Shown: positions 53,111 to 63,605 of the stretch, in pieces
Layout: each line of letters starts with the position of its first letter
Position numbering within the stretch: the first letter of the stretch is position 1
Source: Calliopum simillimum
Taxonomy: Eukaryota > Arthropoda > Insecta > Diptera > Lauxaniidae
DNA length: 64,000 nt
Reading direction: 5' to 3'
Assembly (NCBI GenBank): GCA_951812925.1
Contig: OX638371.1
Location: forward strand, 38,848,101-38,912,100
Translations under genes and position numbers: made by a program
Notes under the pieces: model-generated
Seen by the model: the letters and a program-made list of their open reading frames with translations, nothing else
Told to the model about the DNA's origin: nothing
The model's database searches: none

Positions 53111-54255
53111 AATTTATTTACTAAAAGGGACATCATACTAAGAAGGTTGTTTGTTAGTTCAATTTGTTGACATATTAAAGATTCAATCCTTTTCATTTGT
53201 GCATTTTCGTTACCAATTTTAGCTGCTTCTGCATATGACACTGAGTTGCTTGGATTATTAGCTTTATGGTTGATATGAGAGGTTCCCATTTGGGGAGAGT
53301 CACTTTGACCACTGGAGTAACGATGTGTGCTAGGTTGTGTGTGGTTAGTACGAGTTCTACCGGTGATTTGTTGGTAAACACGACATCCCTTATAGCTGGC
53401 TGGGTGATTTTGATTGCAATTTGAGCAACAAGGTGGAGTATTTTTATCTTTAGAGCATTCAGAAGTAGGGTGGTCATTACCACATTTTACACATTTATAA
53501 GATTTTGTGCAATAAGCTTTAGTGTGTCCAAATTCCTGACACCTATAACATTGAACCAGTTCAGTTACTTTTCTAGGAGGTTCCACAACGACATGAGCTT
53601 TATTTAATTGCTTGATATCATATATTTCCTTATTGTTTTCATTTGGCTCAAGATCGACGAAGAACAATGGAAGTGGAATTTTCGTGACTCGACTGCGGAT
53701 ATTCATAACGTTTCGAACTTTGTGACCAATCATTTCTAAAGCCTCCTTAATGTCATCTAAAGGTGTTGAATAATGTAAATTTCTAAATACAACTCTATAT
53801 GCTCTTTCAGATCGAAGTTGAAAAGTGTGATATTCTACTTTCTTGTTTTTGCAATAGCTAACGAGACTCCTATATGACTCTACAGTTTTTGTCATGATTT
53901 TAACCTGATTATTTCTAAGCGCTTTATATGTGAAATCACTTGATGGTATTATTTTGCAAAAACTGTTTAACATACTTTTGATATCCTCTACATTTGGAAT
54001 GTATAAAGGTGGTGGCTTAGGTGGAGAAATATCATTTGATGCAGCTTCATTATTATTGGAGTTTTCAGTGTCAGCTTCTTCCGAATTGTTTTGTAGATCT
54101 CTAAAGCGATTGTTGTTGCTTGTTGTATCAAAAAATGGATTATTGTCCAGTGCTCTTTTTTTGCTTGGTGTATTGGAAACTGTTTTGTTTCTTTTACGTG
54201 AACTTGGCTGCTGCCAGCCTACCTCACTATCACTCTCTTCACTTGATTCATCCAT
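53098..54255 (-). CDS. Jockey ORF1: Gag-like protein
   Basis: 385 residues from the ATG at 54255 (MDESSEESDSEVGWQQP); the open frame extends upstream to 54393, but that part lies in the 5' UTR and has an unlikely hydrophobic start. An acidic and Ser-rich N-terminus is followed by an RRM/PRE_C2HC-like domain (YRVVFRNLHYSTPLDDI) and three zinc knuckles: CYRCQEFGHTKAYC, CVKCGNDHPTSEC, CSNCNQNHPASYKGC. Binds the element RNA. Confidence 0.92.
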   Translation of the reverse strand: MDESSEESDSEVGWQQPSSRKRNKTVSNTPSKKRALDNNPFFDTTSNNNRFRDLQNNSEEADTENSNNNEAASNDISPPKPPPLYIPNVEDIKSMLNSFCKIIPSSDFTYKALRNNQVKIMTKTVESYRSLVSYCKNKKVEYHTFQLRSERAYRVVFRNLHYSTPLDDIKEALEMIGHKVRNVMNIRSRVTKIPLPLFFVDLEPNENNKEIYDIKQLNKAHVVVEPPRKVTELVQCYRCQEFGHTKAYCTKSYKCVKCGNDHPTSECSKDKNTPPCCSNCNQNHPASYKGCRVYQQITGRTRTNHTQPSTHRYSSGQSDSPQMGTSHINHKANNPSNSVSYAEAAKIGNENAQMKRIESLICQQIELTNNLLSMMSLLVNKLCSK

Positions 54256-54434
54256 ACTGCAATAAAGCAGATGTTCACTTGTTGTTGTAGGAAAAACAGT
54301 TATGTTTGCGTTAATTTTCAATAGAGAAGAGAAAATAACAAACGCACTTTTTAGTAACACAAAAAATTGCCTGATGCGTGAAAAAAAACTCAACCAGACG
54401 GCAGCTCAACAACGACTGTCGAATTGCAACTACT

Positions 54435-55300
54435 TAACTAGTTTTTAAATCAGATTTGGTCAATTGATTATTTACCAATTGAAAAAAGATCAATTTTAAA
54501 CCAGTTGAAAATATATGCAGTGTAGGGCAATTAACTATTTACCGATTTAAAATAAACCGGTTTTAAACCAGTTGAAAATATATGCAGAGTAGGACAATTG
54601 TCCTGCCCCTATGACATCGCCATGTTAAATAAACCAGTCTCTTGCAAGGAAAAAGTCAGAATTTCAACCGGTTGTGGTTGAAAAAAAAAGTAGTTTTAAA
54701 CCGCTTTTAAAACAGTTGAATTTCCTAAAGGGCATATAAACTGGAGAAACACAAATTGCGCCGATACAATAATTTTAAAGGCAGTAAATTTATTACTGAT
54801 GCGGTATTGTAGAAATGCGTCTACTTAATACCAAATTCAAGTTTACTAACTTATGCATTACCGTCGGCAAAACGAAATAATGCACAAATCAAAAATAAAA
54901 TAGCCAAAAATAACCTGTCCGAAGTACATGAGCATCATAAACATAACTGCTTCAGCAAATGCATTTGCGAATTAAAACAAACAATCAAAAAAATAAAGAA
55001 AAACAAAACAACGGTCTGCATGTTATCCACTGTCTCCCATCGATCTGTTCACATGTTGCTGTTGTAACGCAAGTTACATGAAAGTTTCTTCGCTCTCTCA
55101 GAATTCTTTGCGACAATTGGCAATTGGCACAAGCAGTATAGGGCGTGGCTATGTTTATAATATGCAGGTACCAAAAAAATAGATAAACAAAGCTAAGTAG
55201 ATCAAAGAAAATATGCAAAAAACTATTATAGATGTCTCGCCTTTGGTGGATCGATTCCTTTTGTTTAATTAACAGCCTTTCTCCTTTTGTTTTCTTTTAT
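54435..55300. other. AT-rich spacer with repeated AACCGGTT/AAACCAGTT motifs
   Basis: A roughly 72-bp unit containing TTAAACCAGTTGAAAATATA and TGCAG is present about twice (54470-54600). AACCGGTT at 54555-54562 and 54666-54673. No gene seen in the remaining sequence. Confidence 0.5.
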
Positions 55301-55305
55301 TAGAT

Positions 55306-55530
55306 GATCTTGGCCTTGACCAAGATTTTAAGGGCATTGACCCGATATACCAAAAATGTTTCTGGCAGCTTAGAAACAGTAGTAAGATCTTGGGCATTCG
55401 AGCATCGGGATCAGGTGATCTTGGCCTTGACCATGAATTTGAGGGTATTGACCCGAAAATCCGTAAATGTTTCTGGAAGCTCAGAAACAGCAGTAGGAAA
55501 TTAGCCTTGACCATGAAGGTACCGCAAAAG
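55306..55530 (+). repeat. 111-bp tandem repeat, in frame
   Basis: Units begin at 55306 and 55417 (GATCTTGGCCTTGACCA) with a third partial start near 55501. The period is a multiple of three and both units are open in the same plus frame, giving peptides GLDQDFKGIDPIYQKCFW and GLDHEFEGIDPKIRKCFW. Family unknown; may be a retrotransposon remnant. Confidence 0.6.
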
Positions 55531-57084
55531 ACCGTAAGATCGCGTGTTGTATTGAAAAAAAAGTCTCCAAAATCAGTGCGACTGCTCGGATAAAAAAGGA
55601 ACCACAGAAATGAGAGGTTACCTGTTGAGTTGTATTGAGCTTAAACAACAGTTCGTGAATAATTGTAAAGTACGGCGGTCGTCGAGTTAAAGTTTATTGA
55701 AGTAAAAATATTTTTCCTAAAAAGGAATAAAAGGTTTATTTAATATCCTTCGGAAAAAGGACTTCAGAAGATGTCCTCGCGATAGTCCAACGTTAAGACT
55801 TTTGTTATGTAAAACACGAGACGTTCAGTGATTTTTTTAAGTTAAAAAAAAAATAAAAAATATAAACTCAAAAAAAGAAAATCTGTATTTAATAAAAAAA
55901 AAGTTTTTAAATTAAAAGAAAAATTAAAATTTTATACGAGGATAAATCCTCTTGTTTTTGTGAAAACTTTTGGTAACTTTTGTTGATCTACAAAAAAAAT
56001 AAAAAAAAAAAATCCAAAGAGTGAAACCAAAAAAAAAATTTATACATTGAAAAAGGCGATTGTGCTTAAAAAAAAAAAAAAAATTAAATTGCTTAAAAGA
56101 AAAGTGCAATTAAAAAGTTTTACATATAAACAAAAAAAAAAAAAAAACTAGAAAGAGCATATAAATATATATGTGAATAAAAAAACAAAGAAAAAAAAAA
56201 CACCTTTTTTAGAAAGCATAAAATTCACCACGAAGTGCCATAAATATAGTGCACAAAAGAATATGACAAACAATGCAAAAAAAATATTAAAAATAACGCC
56301 ATATAGCGTAAAATCAACAAATTGATACCATTCCGGGGTATCAAAAACCTGAAGAGACGCCGCAGCAGAAAACCAGGACCCAACGAGGATGAAGGAGCAG
56401 ATTTAACGCCGCCAGCATTAAGGATTTTCAATATCATCAGAAAGCTAAGTCACGAATAAATTTATTTGTTTTTCAAATTTGAATTAGGCTAATTAAATAA
56501 AAATTTAAAAAAAAGAAGGGAAAAAATATATATAAATTTAGGCAATAAAGAAAAGAAAACTATCTAAGATTAATAAATAATAATTAAGAATTTTCCATAA
56601 TATTAATTAGTAATTGAGGTACACATTATAAGTAGTTTTTTTATATGTATTTTTTTTGTAATCCTTTGTTAGGGCTTCTGCAACCTAAACCATAATTTTT
56701 TTTATTTTTATTTTGTCCTAAAATTCTCCCCTTTCTCCCCTGATGAGCTCATAAGGTGCGTAGAGGCTGTAGATAGGAAAGTTAAAACAAACAAAAAGAA
56801 AAAAAAAATAGGATCAAACAAAAAGATAATTTTTAAGGTTGTATAGGTCCATATAAAATTTAAGTGTTAAATTCTAGCTTAATTATTTTAAGAATATTTA
56901 AGATTCAGAAAAAAAATATTTGTTTAATTTTTTGTCTGTTTTTAAATTTGCATTTAATTTTTTTCCTTTTGAAATTTATAATTTTTATTGTTATGTATGA
57001 TCTGTATTTTTTGTTCTAAATTGTACCGCAATTAATTTAAATTTTTTCTTATTTAAGATAAAAATTTTGTTATCTTTTGAATAT
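55531..57084. other. Very A-rich region, possible retroelement leader remnant
   Basis: Long A-runs on the plus strand. A short open stretch near 56326-56457 encodes a basic, proline-containing peptide (RRRSRKPGPNEDEGADL) without an ATG. No recognisable protein family. No RNA gene. Confidence 0.3.
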
Positions 57085-57088
57085 GTAT

Positions 57089-57552
57089 TGTGACGAAAAA
57101 TAAGAACACATGGAAATAAACTTCACGAAAATACTTGACATTTCGAAATGTCAATAAAACCAGTGACGTCACGAAAGTACTTGACATTTCGAGATGTCAA
57201 TAAAGGGAATCAACGAGATGTTGCCAGATGTTTCGCTAATGCAATTCTAGAACGTTCATTTGGGTATAAAAGGAGCTGTTCATGAGAGCTGATTTTAAGC
57301 AATAAAGTGGAAAGGTTGTACACACAGTGCCAGTGAAAGTAAATAAAGTGCTAATTGTAATATTAGATTTTGAAAGTTATAAATAGTGAAATAAACAATT
57401 GTACCGTGTGAAAATAAACATTTGTGATTTAAATAAACCATTTTATAACTAAATAAAGTGTGTGTTTTTGATTGCTACACAATCCAGTGATCGAACTCAG
57501 AAAACAGTAAGAGATTGAAATTATCGTCATAGGGACAGGAACTTTCGTAACA
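57089..57552 (+). mobile_element. Solo LTR of a gypsy-like retrotransposon
   Basis: 464 bp beginning TGTGACG and ending CGTAACA, flanked by the 4-bp duplication GTAT (57085-57088, 57553-57556). Contains a TATA box (GGGTATAAAAGG, about 57259-57270) and AATAAA signals. Upstream are two 20-bp palindromes (57135-57154; 57181-57200 with one mismatch) around a CRE TGACGTCA (57164-57171). A single LTR with intact duplication indicates LTR-LTR recombination. Confidence 0.85.
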
Positions 57553-57874
57553 GTATAAATTTTTCTTAAATTATTTTTATTAAAATTTTGTTTGCCATTT
57601 AAAACAAGGGTGTCAGCGTTTTCAAATCACTGAGCCAAACGCATGCAGCGCAGTCAGCGTTGCTTTTACAACAACTTTAAATTCGAGTAACAACAAACAG
57701 AAAAACAATTTTTTGTTGTTTTTTCATGCCTCGTTTACAACAACAATAATACTTCAACAATTTTCAAAATTTCTAACTAGGACACACACAAAAATTAGGG
57801 GAACTCACGCGTTGATGCGCAATGCCCTTGCGTCGTTGCGAAAGTGCAATTTGCTAAAGTTTGATATTAGTAAA

Positions 57875-58014
57875 TGTTGAATTAATGTACTTGTTTGTTA
57901 TTACTTTGTATCGAACAGTTATATTTATATTGTATAGCAAAGTATTTGTATTCTGTATATGTCTTAAATGAAAATTTATTTATTCATTCTGAAATAAATC
58001 TTGCTCTGCTAAAA
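57875..58014 (+). repeat. copia 5' LTR
   Basis: 140 bp, TGTTGA start; one base differs from the 3' LTR (A at 57880 versus C at 61910). Confidence 0.93.
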
Positions 58015-58066
58015 GGTTATGGTCCCTTTGCTTGAGAAATATTAAATAAAATTAATATTGAGGAAT

Positions 58067-58711
58067 ATGAACACATCGATGGCGCATAATATGGGGAAGC
58101 TGGTTGGCTCAGAGAATTGGGCAACCTGGAGCTTTGCTATGCGTACACAGTTGGAACTGGAAGATGCCTGGAAGTGTGTTGAGCCAGTAGGAACTGAAGC
58201 AGTCGATGCTGTGAAAGATCGCAACGCACGTTGCAAAATAATCCTTGCCTTGGACAAAAGTTTGTATGTCCACGTTAAGGATTCCTCATCTGCGAAAGAA
58301 GTATGGACTTCGCTAAAGAATTTGTTTCAAGATTCAGGCCTAGATCGTCGCATAGGATTACTGCAAAAATTGTGCTCTGTGCAGCTTGTTGAGTGCTCTT
58401 CGGTGGAGGATTATGTTAGCCAAATAGTTTCAACAGCTCAGAAGCTGAATGAGATTGGTTTTCCAGTAAATGGCGAGTGGGTAGGAAGCTTGTTATTAAA
58501 AGGATTACCTGAGGAATATAAGCCCATGATCATAAGTATCGGTAGCAGCGGAAAAGAGATAACTGCTGATGGAATACAAATGAAGTTGCTGCAAGATGTA
58601 TCGTTTAAGCCGTCAACATCAACTAGTGCATTCATGACGAAGGCACGAAAATATGATTCAAAAAAGAAACCAAAATCTAAGAAAGACAAGGTTCGCTGTT
58701 TTAATTGTTAG
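58067..58711 (+). pseudogene. gag: copia gag, truncated
   Basis: About 214 codons from the ATG at 58067. A UBN2/DUF4219-type copia Gag (WATWSFAMRTQLELEDAWKC, LKGLPEEYKPMI). It ends in KVRCFNC and a stop: only the first CxxC of the CCHC zinc knuckle survives, and the protease frame begins almost at once, so a segment carrying the rest of the knuckle has been deleted. Confidence 0.85.
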
Positions 58712-60339
58712 CAGCATACCGTGGTGAATATTCAAGTTTTGAGTGGTATCTTGACAGTGGAGCTACTGACCATATGACTGCGCATGACAACAATTTACAA
58801 CAGCTTAAAAAGTTTAGCGGTAAAATTAGAACTGCAAGTGATGATACGTTAGAAGTCGTTGGTAAAGGAAAAATATCTTTAACGGTTTCCACTTCAAAAG
58901 GAGCGGAAGTTATAGAGGTTCAAGATGTACTACATGTACCTGGTTTGGGAGCCAATTTACTTTCGGTGAAGAAAATACTGGATCATAATAACAGTATAGT
59001 GTTTGACTAGAATGGTTGCAGAATTCTTAATAATTCAAAAAAAATTATCGCGACTGCAAGCTTGTCAAATGGTTTGTATAAGTTGAATGTTGAACCCTCG
59101 AAATATGCGTGTGTAGTCAAAAGTGAATCATACGAAGTGTGGCATAGACGTTTCGCGCATTTAGGTCCAGAAAATATGAAATTGTTATCTGAAGGATATG
59201 TAAATGGCATAAAAGTTGCATCGGGTGAAACGAAATCGTGTTTTTCGTGTGCAGAAGGTAAACAGCATCGGAACAGTTTTCCAGTTGAAGGATCAAGAGC
59301 ATCAAAAATTTTGGAAGTAATTCATTCAGACATTTGCGGGCCTATGGAGGTAAAATCTCTTAATGGTAGCCTGTATTTTGTTACATTTATAGATGACTTC
59401 ACACGCAAAGTCTACGTATATTTTATCAAGTCAAAAGATGCTGTATCAGAATGCTTCAAGGAAATCAAAGCAGAAGTAGAAAATCAATTAAATACGCGTA
59501 TCAAGATCCTACGTACGGACAATGGAAGAGAGTTCGTCAATCGAGCAATGGAGTTAACATTGAAACGTTATGGAATCATTCATCAAACAACCGTTCCGTA
59601 CAGTCCCGAACAAAATGGTTTATCAGAGAGGATGAATCGCAACTTACTTGAAAAAGCTCGAGCTATGATGAGTGTTGCAAGCATGCCTAAATGTTTTTGG
59701 GCCGAAGCTGTGAATTGTACAGCTTACATTGTTAATCGTTCACCGCATAGAATGCTGAGTAAGACACCGGAAGAGCTATGGTCAGGACGAAAACCAAATG
59801 TAAGTAATTTTCGTATTTTTGGTTGCACCGTTATGTCACACATTCCTAAACAGAAGAGACGTAAGCTTGACTCCAAGTCTGAAAAAGGCATATTTGTTGG
59901 GTACTCGACAACATCGAAGGGTTTTCGAGTATACAATGTAACAAAGAAGAATGTTTTTATTAGTCGTGATTTAGTTTTCCATGAGAATGATTATTATTAT
60001 GGTAATAAAGAATCAAATACAAAAAATGTACCCCCAATGTATGCAGTTGTAGTGGGGGATAAGCGCAATGATGAAGCAGATGCATTGAGCTTGTTTGAGT
60101 CATGTCCATCCATAGGTGAAAATAGCCATGAAGTAGGGGATAGTGACGTGCTAAGCATTGAGCCACCTGATGTAGAAAGAGTTACAGTAGATGATAGCGA
60201 TATTGTGAATATTGAACCACAGGAAGTGGAAAGTATGAATACCTTGGAAGTTACAAAAAAGGAAGTAACTTACGAAGGAGTGAGAGAACAGCTAACAAAA
60301 ATAATAAATCAAAGGTTGTTTTTAAGGCTGAAAATGTAG
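58711..60339 (+). pseudogene. pol: copia protease and integrase region
   Basis: Protease with WYLDSGATDHM. Integrase GAG-pre zinc module (HRRFAHLGPENM, CFSCAEGKQ) and DDE core (HSDICGPM, RTDNGREFVN, SPEQNGLSERMNRNLLEKAR). An in-frame TAG at 59008-59010 breaks it between protease and integrase, and the frame is lost near 60290-60337, just before the RT. Confidence 0.88.
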
Positions 60340-60344
60340 ACTTT

Positions 60345-61886
60345 TTGGAAGATCCAACAAGTGTTGAGGATGCAATGAATAGAAGTGACAAAGAAAGGTG
60401 GATTGAAGCTATGAAAAGTGAAATTGACTCATTAGTAGAAAATCAAACATGGAAATGTGTTGATAAGCCGCCTAAAGTGAATATAATTAAAACTAAATGG
60501 GTATTCAAAATTAAAAAAGAGCAGGAGCAGAAGATTCGTTACAAAGCTCGCTTAGTTGTAAAAGGATTCACTCAAAAGAAGGGAATCGACTATGACGAAA
60601 CTTATTCACCCGTTGTCAGATATTCTTCTGTGAGATATCTCATTGCATTAGCAGCTAGATATGATCTTCAAATACACCAAATGGATGCGGTGACTGCATT
60701 TTTACAAGGTGAATTGAATGAGAATATATATATTGAAAAGCCTCAAGGAATTTCGGTTGGTGGAGATGACCAAGTCTTAAAGCTAAATAAGGCTATTTAT
60801 GGCTTAAAACAATCAAGTTTGGTATGGAACCAAAAGCTAAATAGATCTTTAGAAAAGTTAGGATTACAGCGTTCCAAAGTGGATCCATGTATCTACTACC
60901 ACCATGAAGGTAGAAAAATGACTTTTCTGGCAATTTACGTTGATGACATTTTAATGTTTAGTAACGAGCCAAATTATCGTGAAGATTTGACATCTAAGTT
61001 AATGACAGAATTCAAAATGAAATTTTTGGGTGCAGCTTAGCAATGTTTGGGGATTCGCATATCTCGAAACAAGAATGGTATATCATTAGATCAGGAAGAA
61101 TATATATCTGAAATGTTGCAGAAGTTCAATATGAACGAGAGTCATCCAGTACGAACACCAATGGACTTAGGTATAAAATTATTAAAAAATGAAGAAACAA
61201 AGGATACGGAAAAAGTTCCTTATCAGCAAGCTATAGGCAGTTTAATGTATGCAACACAATGCACACGACCAGACATAAGTTTTGCTGTAAGCAACTTAAG
61301 TAAATTTAACAATTGTGCTGGGAAAGAACACTGGGCAGCTGTCAAGAGAGTGTTTCGATATTTACAAGGTACAAAATCAGCAAAGTTAAATTATACAAGA
61401 AATGGAAATCAAGAATTTAACACATATTCAGATTCTGATTGGGCGAGCGATAGCATTGAAAGAAGATCAGTTACTGGGTATGTAAATATTTTACAAAGAG
61501 GAGCAATCTCGTGGGCATCCAAGCAACAACCCACAATAGCACTGTCAACGACTGAAGCAGAATATATGGCCCTGTCAGCGGCAACACAAGAAGTGCTATG
61601 GTTTCGACAGTTAGAAGCCGAATTAAATCCAGATTTCAAGTCTGTGCCAACAACGATTTATTGCGATAACAAAAGCGCAATTCACTTGGCATCTACAAGC
61701 AAATATCTCGCAAGATCAAAGCATATTGATGTTCGCCATCACTTTATCCGTGAGAAACAAGATTTGAACATGATACAATTCACCGGACTAAGAACTATAG
61801 ACATGGTTGCAGACAATTTGACAAAACCAGTGCCTGTTAACAAGCATCAGCTTTGTTCAGTTAAGATGGGTTTATCTTTTATTTAA
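60345..61886 (+). pseudogene. pol: copia reverse transcriptase and RNase H region
   Basis: RVT_2-type RT (KWVFKIKKEQ, YDETYSPVVRYSSVRYLIA, catalytic YVDDILMF) followed by copia RNase H (TYSDSDWASD, STTEAEYMAL, CDNKSAIHLA). One in-frame TAG at 61038-61040 lies between RT palm and thumb; otherwise open to the stop at 61884-61886, 18 bp before the 3' LTR. Confidence 0.9.
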
Positions 61887-61904
61887 ATAACGTTCGAGTG
61901 GGGG

Positions 61905-62044
61905 TGTTGCATTAATGTACTTGTTTGTTATTACTTTGTATCGAACAGTTATATTTATATTGTATAGCAAAGTATTTGTATTCTGTATATGTCTTAAATG
62001 AAAATTTATTTATTCATTCTGAAATAAATCTTGCTCTGCTAAAA
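61905..62044 (+). repeat. copia 3' LTR
   Basis: 140 bp, 139/140 identical to the 5' LTR. Confidence 0.93.
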
Positions 62045-62448
62045 GTAAAATAACAAAAATATTGCCGAAAAGTTCGCACTACTTTTGCAATTTCTCAAGA
62101 TGGAAATATTCACATTGATCGTTCAGGCGTTAGTGCGTAAAAGACTTGCATTTTCGCAACTTCGCATCAACGCAATAATACCCATATTGTTTCTTGTTTT
62201 TGTTTTTGATGCGACGTAGTCTTGGTTGTTGTTTTATGTTGGTTCGAGTTCGATTTTGTGTGTACGCAAAAAAAGAAACAAAAACGCGAAATTTTGACGA
62301 GCGTGAAAAAAAAACAACAAAAATTATTTCTGTGAATGTTGTACAGAAATATTGATGTTGTTGGGATTGTTGTACAGAAATATTGATGTTGTTGGGTCGA
62401 GCCAAAATTGGCTCAATTTTCTTCTACGCTGACACCCTTGATTTAAAA

Positions 62449-63140
62449 CTGCAACTCCGCTTTGTATCCTTATTTCTGTGGTTTCTTTTTTTTGTTCGAT
62501 GGTAATAATATAGATCGCGAGATGCAGGGCTAATTTTACTTGTAAGGGGGGCGAAAAGGCCCAGAAAAATTGGTACAAATGTAAGTAGTTGAAATTGTAT
62601 GTTATGTGAAATTGTAAAAACGGAAGTTGGCTTTAATACACGCCTGTATAGGTATCGATAACCATGTTGCATGCCGCGAATATATCGGATAGTGGCTGCA
62701 CTTTAATTTTGAATCAAATTTTTTGTGCGCACAGAATTGTGCTATAATTTTTTTTTTGCGGCTTGAAATTGTATAGTGCTGGTACTTTCAACAAGTAATA
62801 CACTCAAAGAGTAAAGCAAATTTTTGGTGCTTATTTCATTTTTTATTTTTCGACATGATTTTTGTTTGCGAATTTTCATGCTATCGGTATTCTTTATTTT
62901 TAATGATTTTTTTTTTTTAATTCGAATTGAATATTTTTTTTTGTACACCGGCTGAACCGGACGTAGCGGGTCGTTCCTCCCCTGAGGATTTAAATTGAGC
63001 TAGCGGATGGCTGCGTTCGGGTGTTTCTACAGGTTCCATTAGGCATCAGAGAAATTATGTTTTCTGTTGTTGTGAGTGTGCCATGATGGTGCACTGGGAA
63101 AAATTTAATTTGAAAACCAAAAGAGACGAAAAAAAGGTCG
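62449..63140. other. Unassigned AT-rich region
   Basis: No gene, RNA or named repeat recognised. Confidence 0.35.
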
Positions 63141-63149
63141 CGTGCTACA

Positions 63150-63605
63150 AACCTTCAGCAGTACAGCTTCTAGTTCTCTGGAAAGTACATCAGCCACGAC
63201 GTTGAGTTTCCCTCTTCGGTATGTCACATCAAACGCATCTGGAACTCAAGTGCCCAGCGTGCCACTCACCTGAATGAGATCTCAATGAAGTTTATCCATT
63301 TTAGCGCCAAATGGTCAGTGATGACGTTGAAGCGATACCCCTCCAAGCATGGCCACATCTTCCTTATGCCCCTAACAACTGCAAGGCATTCTTTTCCCGT
63401 ATTAGAGTAATTTTTCTCCGCTTTGTTCCGATGACTGCAGCGTATGATATCACGAACTCAACGCCTTTAATTTCCTGAGTCAGAACAGCACCCAGGCCTT
63501 GTTCACTGGTCTGTCTACAGGGTGAAAGAAATCTGGTCGTGCCAATGCTGGTACTGTTGTAAGTTGTTCCTTGAGGGTGTTTAATGCCTGTTGTTGCTCT
63601 AGACA
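63150..63605 (-). pseudogene. Ty3/gypsy RT/RNase H relic
   Basis: The minus strand in several frames shows the RT-RNase H connection (ALNTLKEQLTTVPALARPDF), the RNase H core (QGLGAVLTQEIKGVEFVISYA), a FNVITDHLALKW segment and VTYRRGKLNVVADVLSREL. The catalytic Asp segment after PALARPDF is damaged, and frameshifts and stops are frequent. Possibly the same old family as the integrase relic at 47700-48470. Confidence 0.72.

Larger units (their letters stand above)
50204..54420 (-). mobile_element. Full-length Jockey-clade LINE
   Basis: 4217 bp flanked by a perfect 14-bp target duplication GAATTGCAACTACT (50190-50203, 54421-54434). 5' end GACAGTCGTTGTTGAG on the minus strand, two overlapping intact ORFs, and an A-tail of about 16 (complement of 50204-50219). 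Size and arrangement match Jockey-clade elements. Intact ORFs and a perfect duplication point to a very recent insertion. Confidence 0.95.
57875..62044 (+). mobile_element. Ty1/copia retrotransposon, coding-defective
   Basis: 4170 bp with 140-bp LTRs (57875-58014, 61905-62044) and target duplication GTAAA (57870-57874, 62045-62049). After the 5' LTR, GGTTATGGTCCC resembles the internal-initiator-tRNA primer site used by copia. A G-rich polypurine tract GAGTGGGGG precedes the 3' LTR. Gag, protease, integrase, RT and RNase H occur in copia order but are interrupted four times. Confidence 0.95.
57605..62440. mobile_element. hAT-like MITE interrupted by a copia element
   Basis: Ends CAAGGGTGTCAGCGT in inverted orientation, with the 8-bp target duplication ATTTAAAA (57597-57604, 62441-62448), as expected for hAT elements. 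Without the copia insertion it is about 661 bp. Subterminal inverted segments around GCGTTGATGCG and CGCATCAACGC are visible. A 31-bp unit with TGTTGTACAGAAATATTGAT is tandemly duplicated near the right end (about 62335-62396). No transposase. Confidence 0.85.

Noticed and set aside
55304..55504. Plus-strand frame starting MILALTKILRALTRYTKN
   Set aside because: A different frame of the 111-bp repeat with no better support than the in-frame peptide reported; no family recognised.
56741..56775. CTGATGAGCTCATAAGGTGC sequence
   Set aside because: Has the first hammerhead strand but no GAAA strand or pairing stems nearby.
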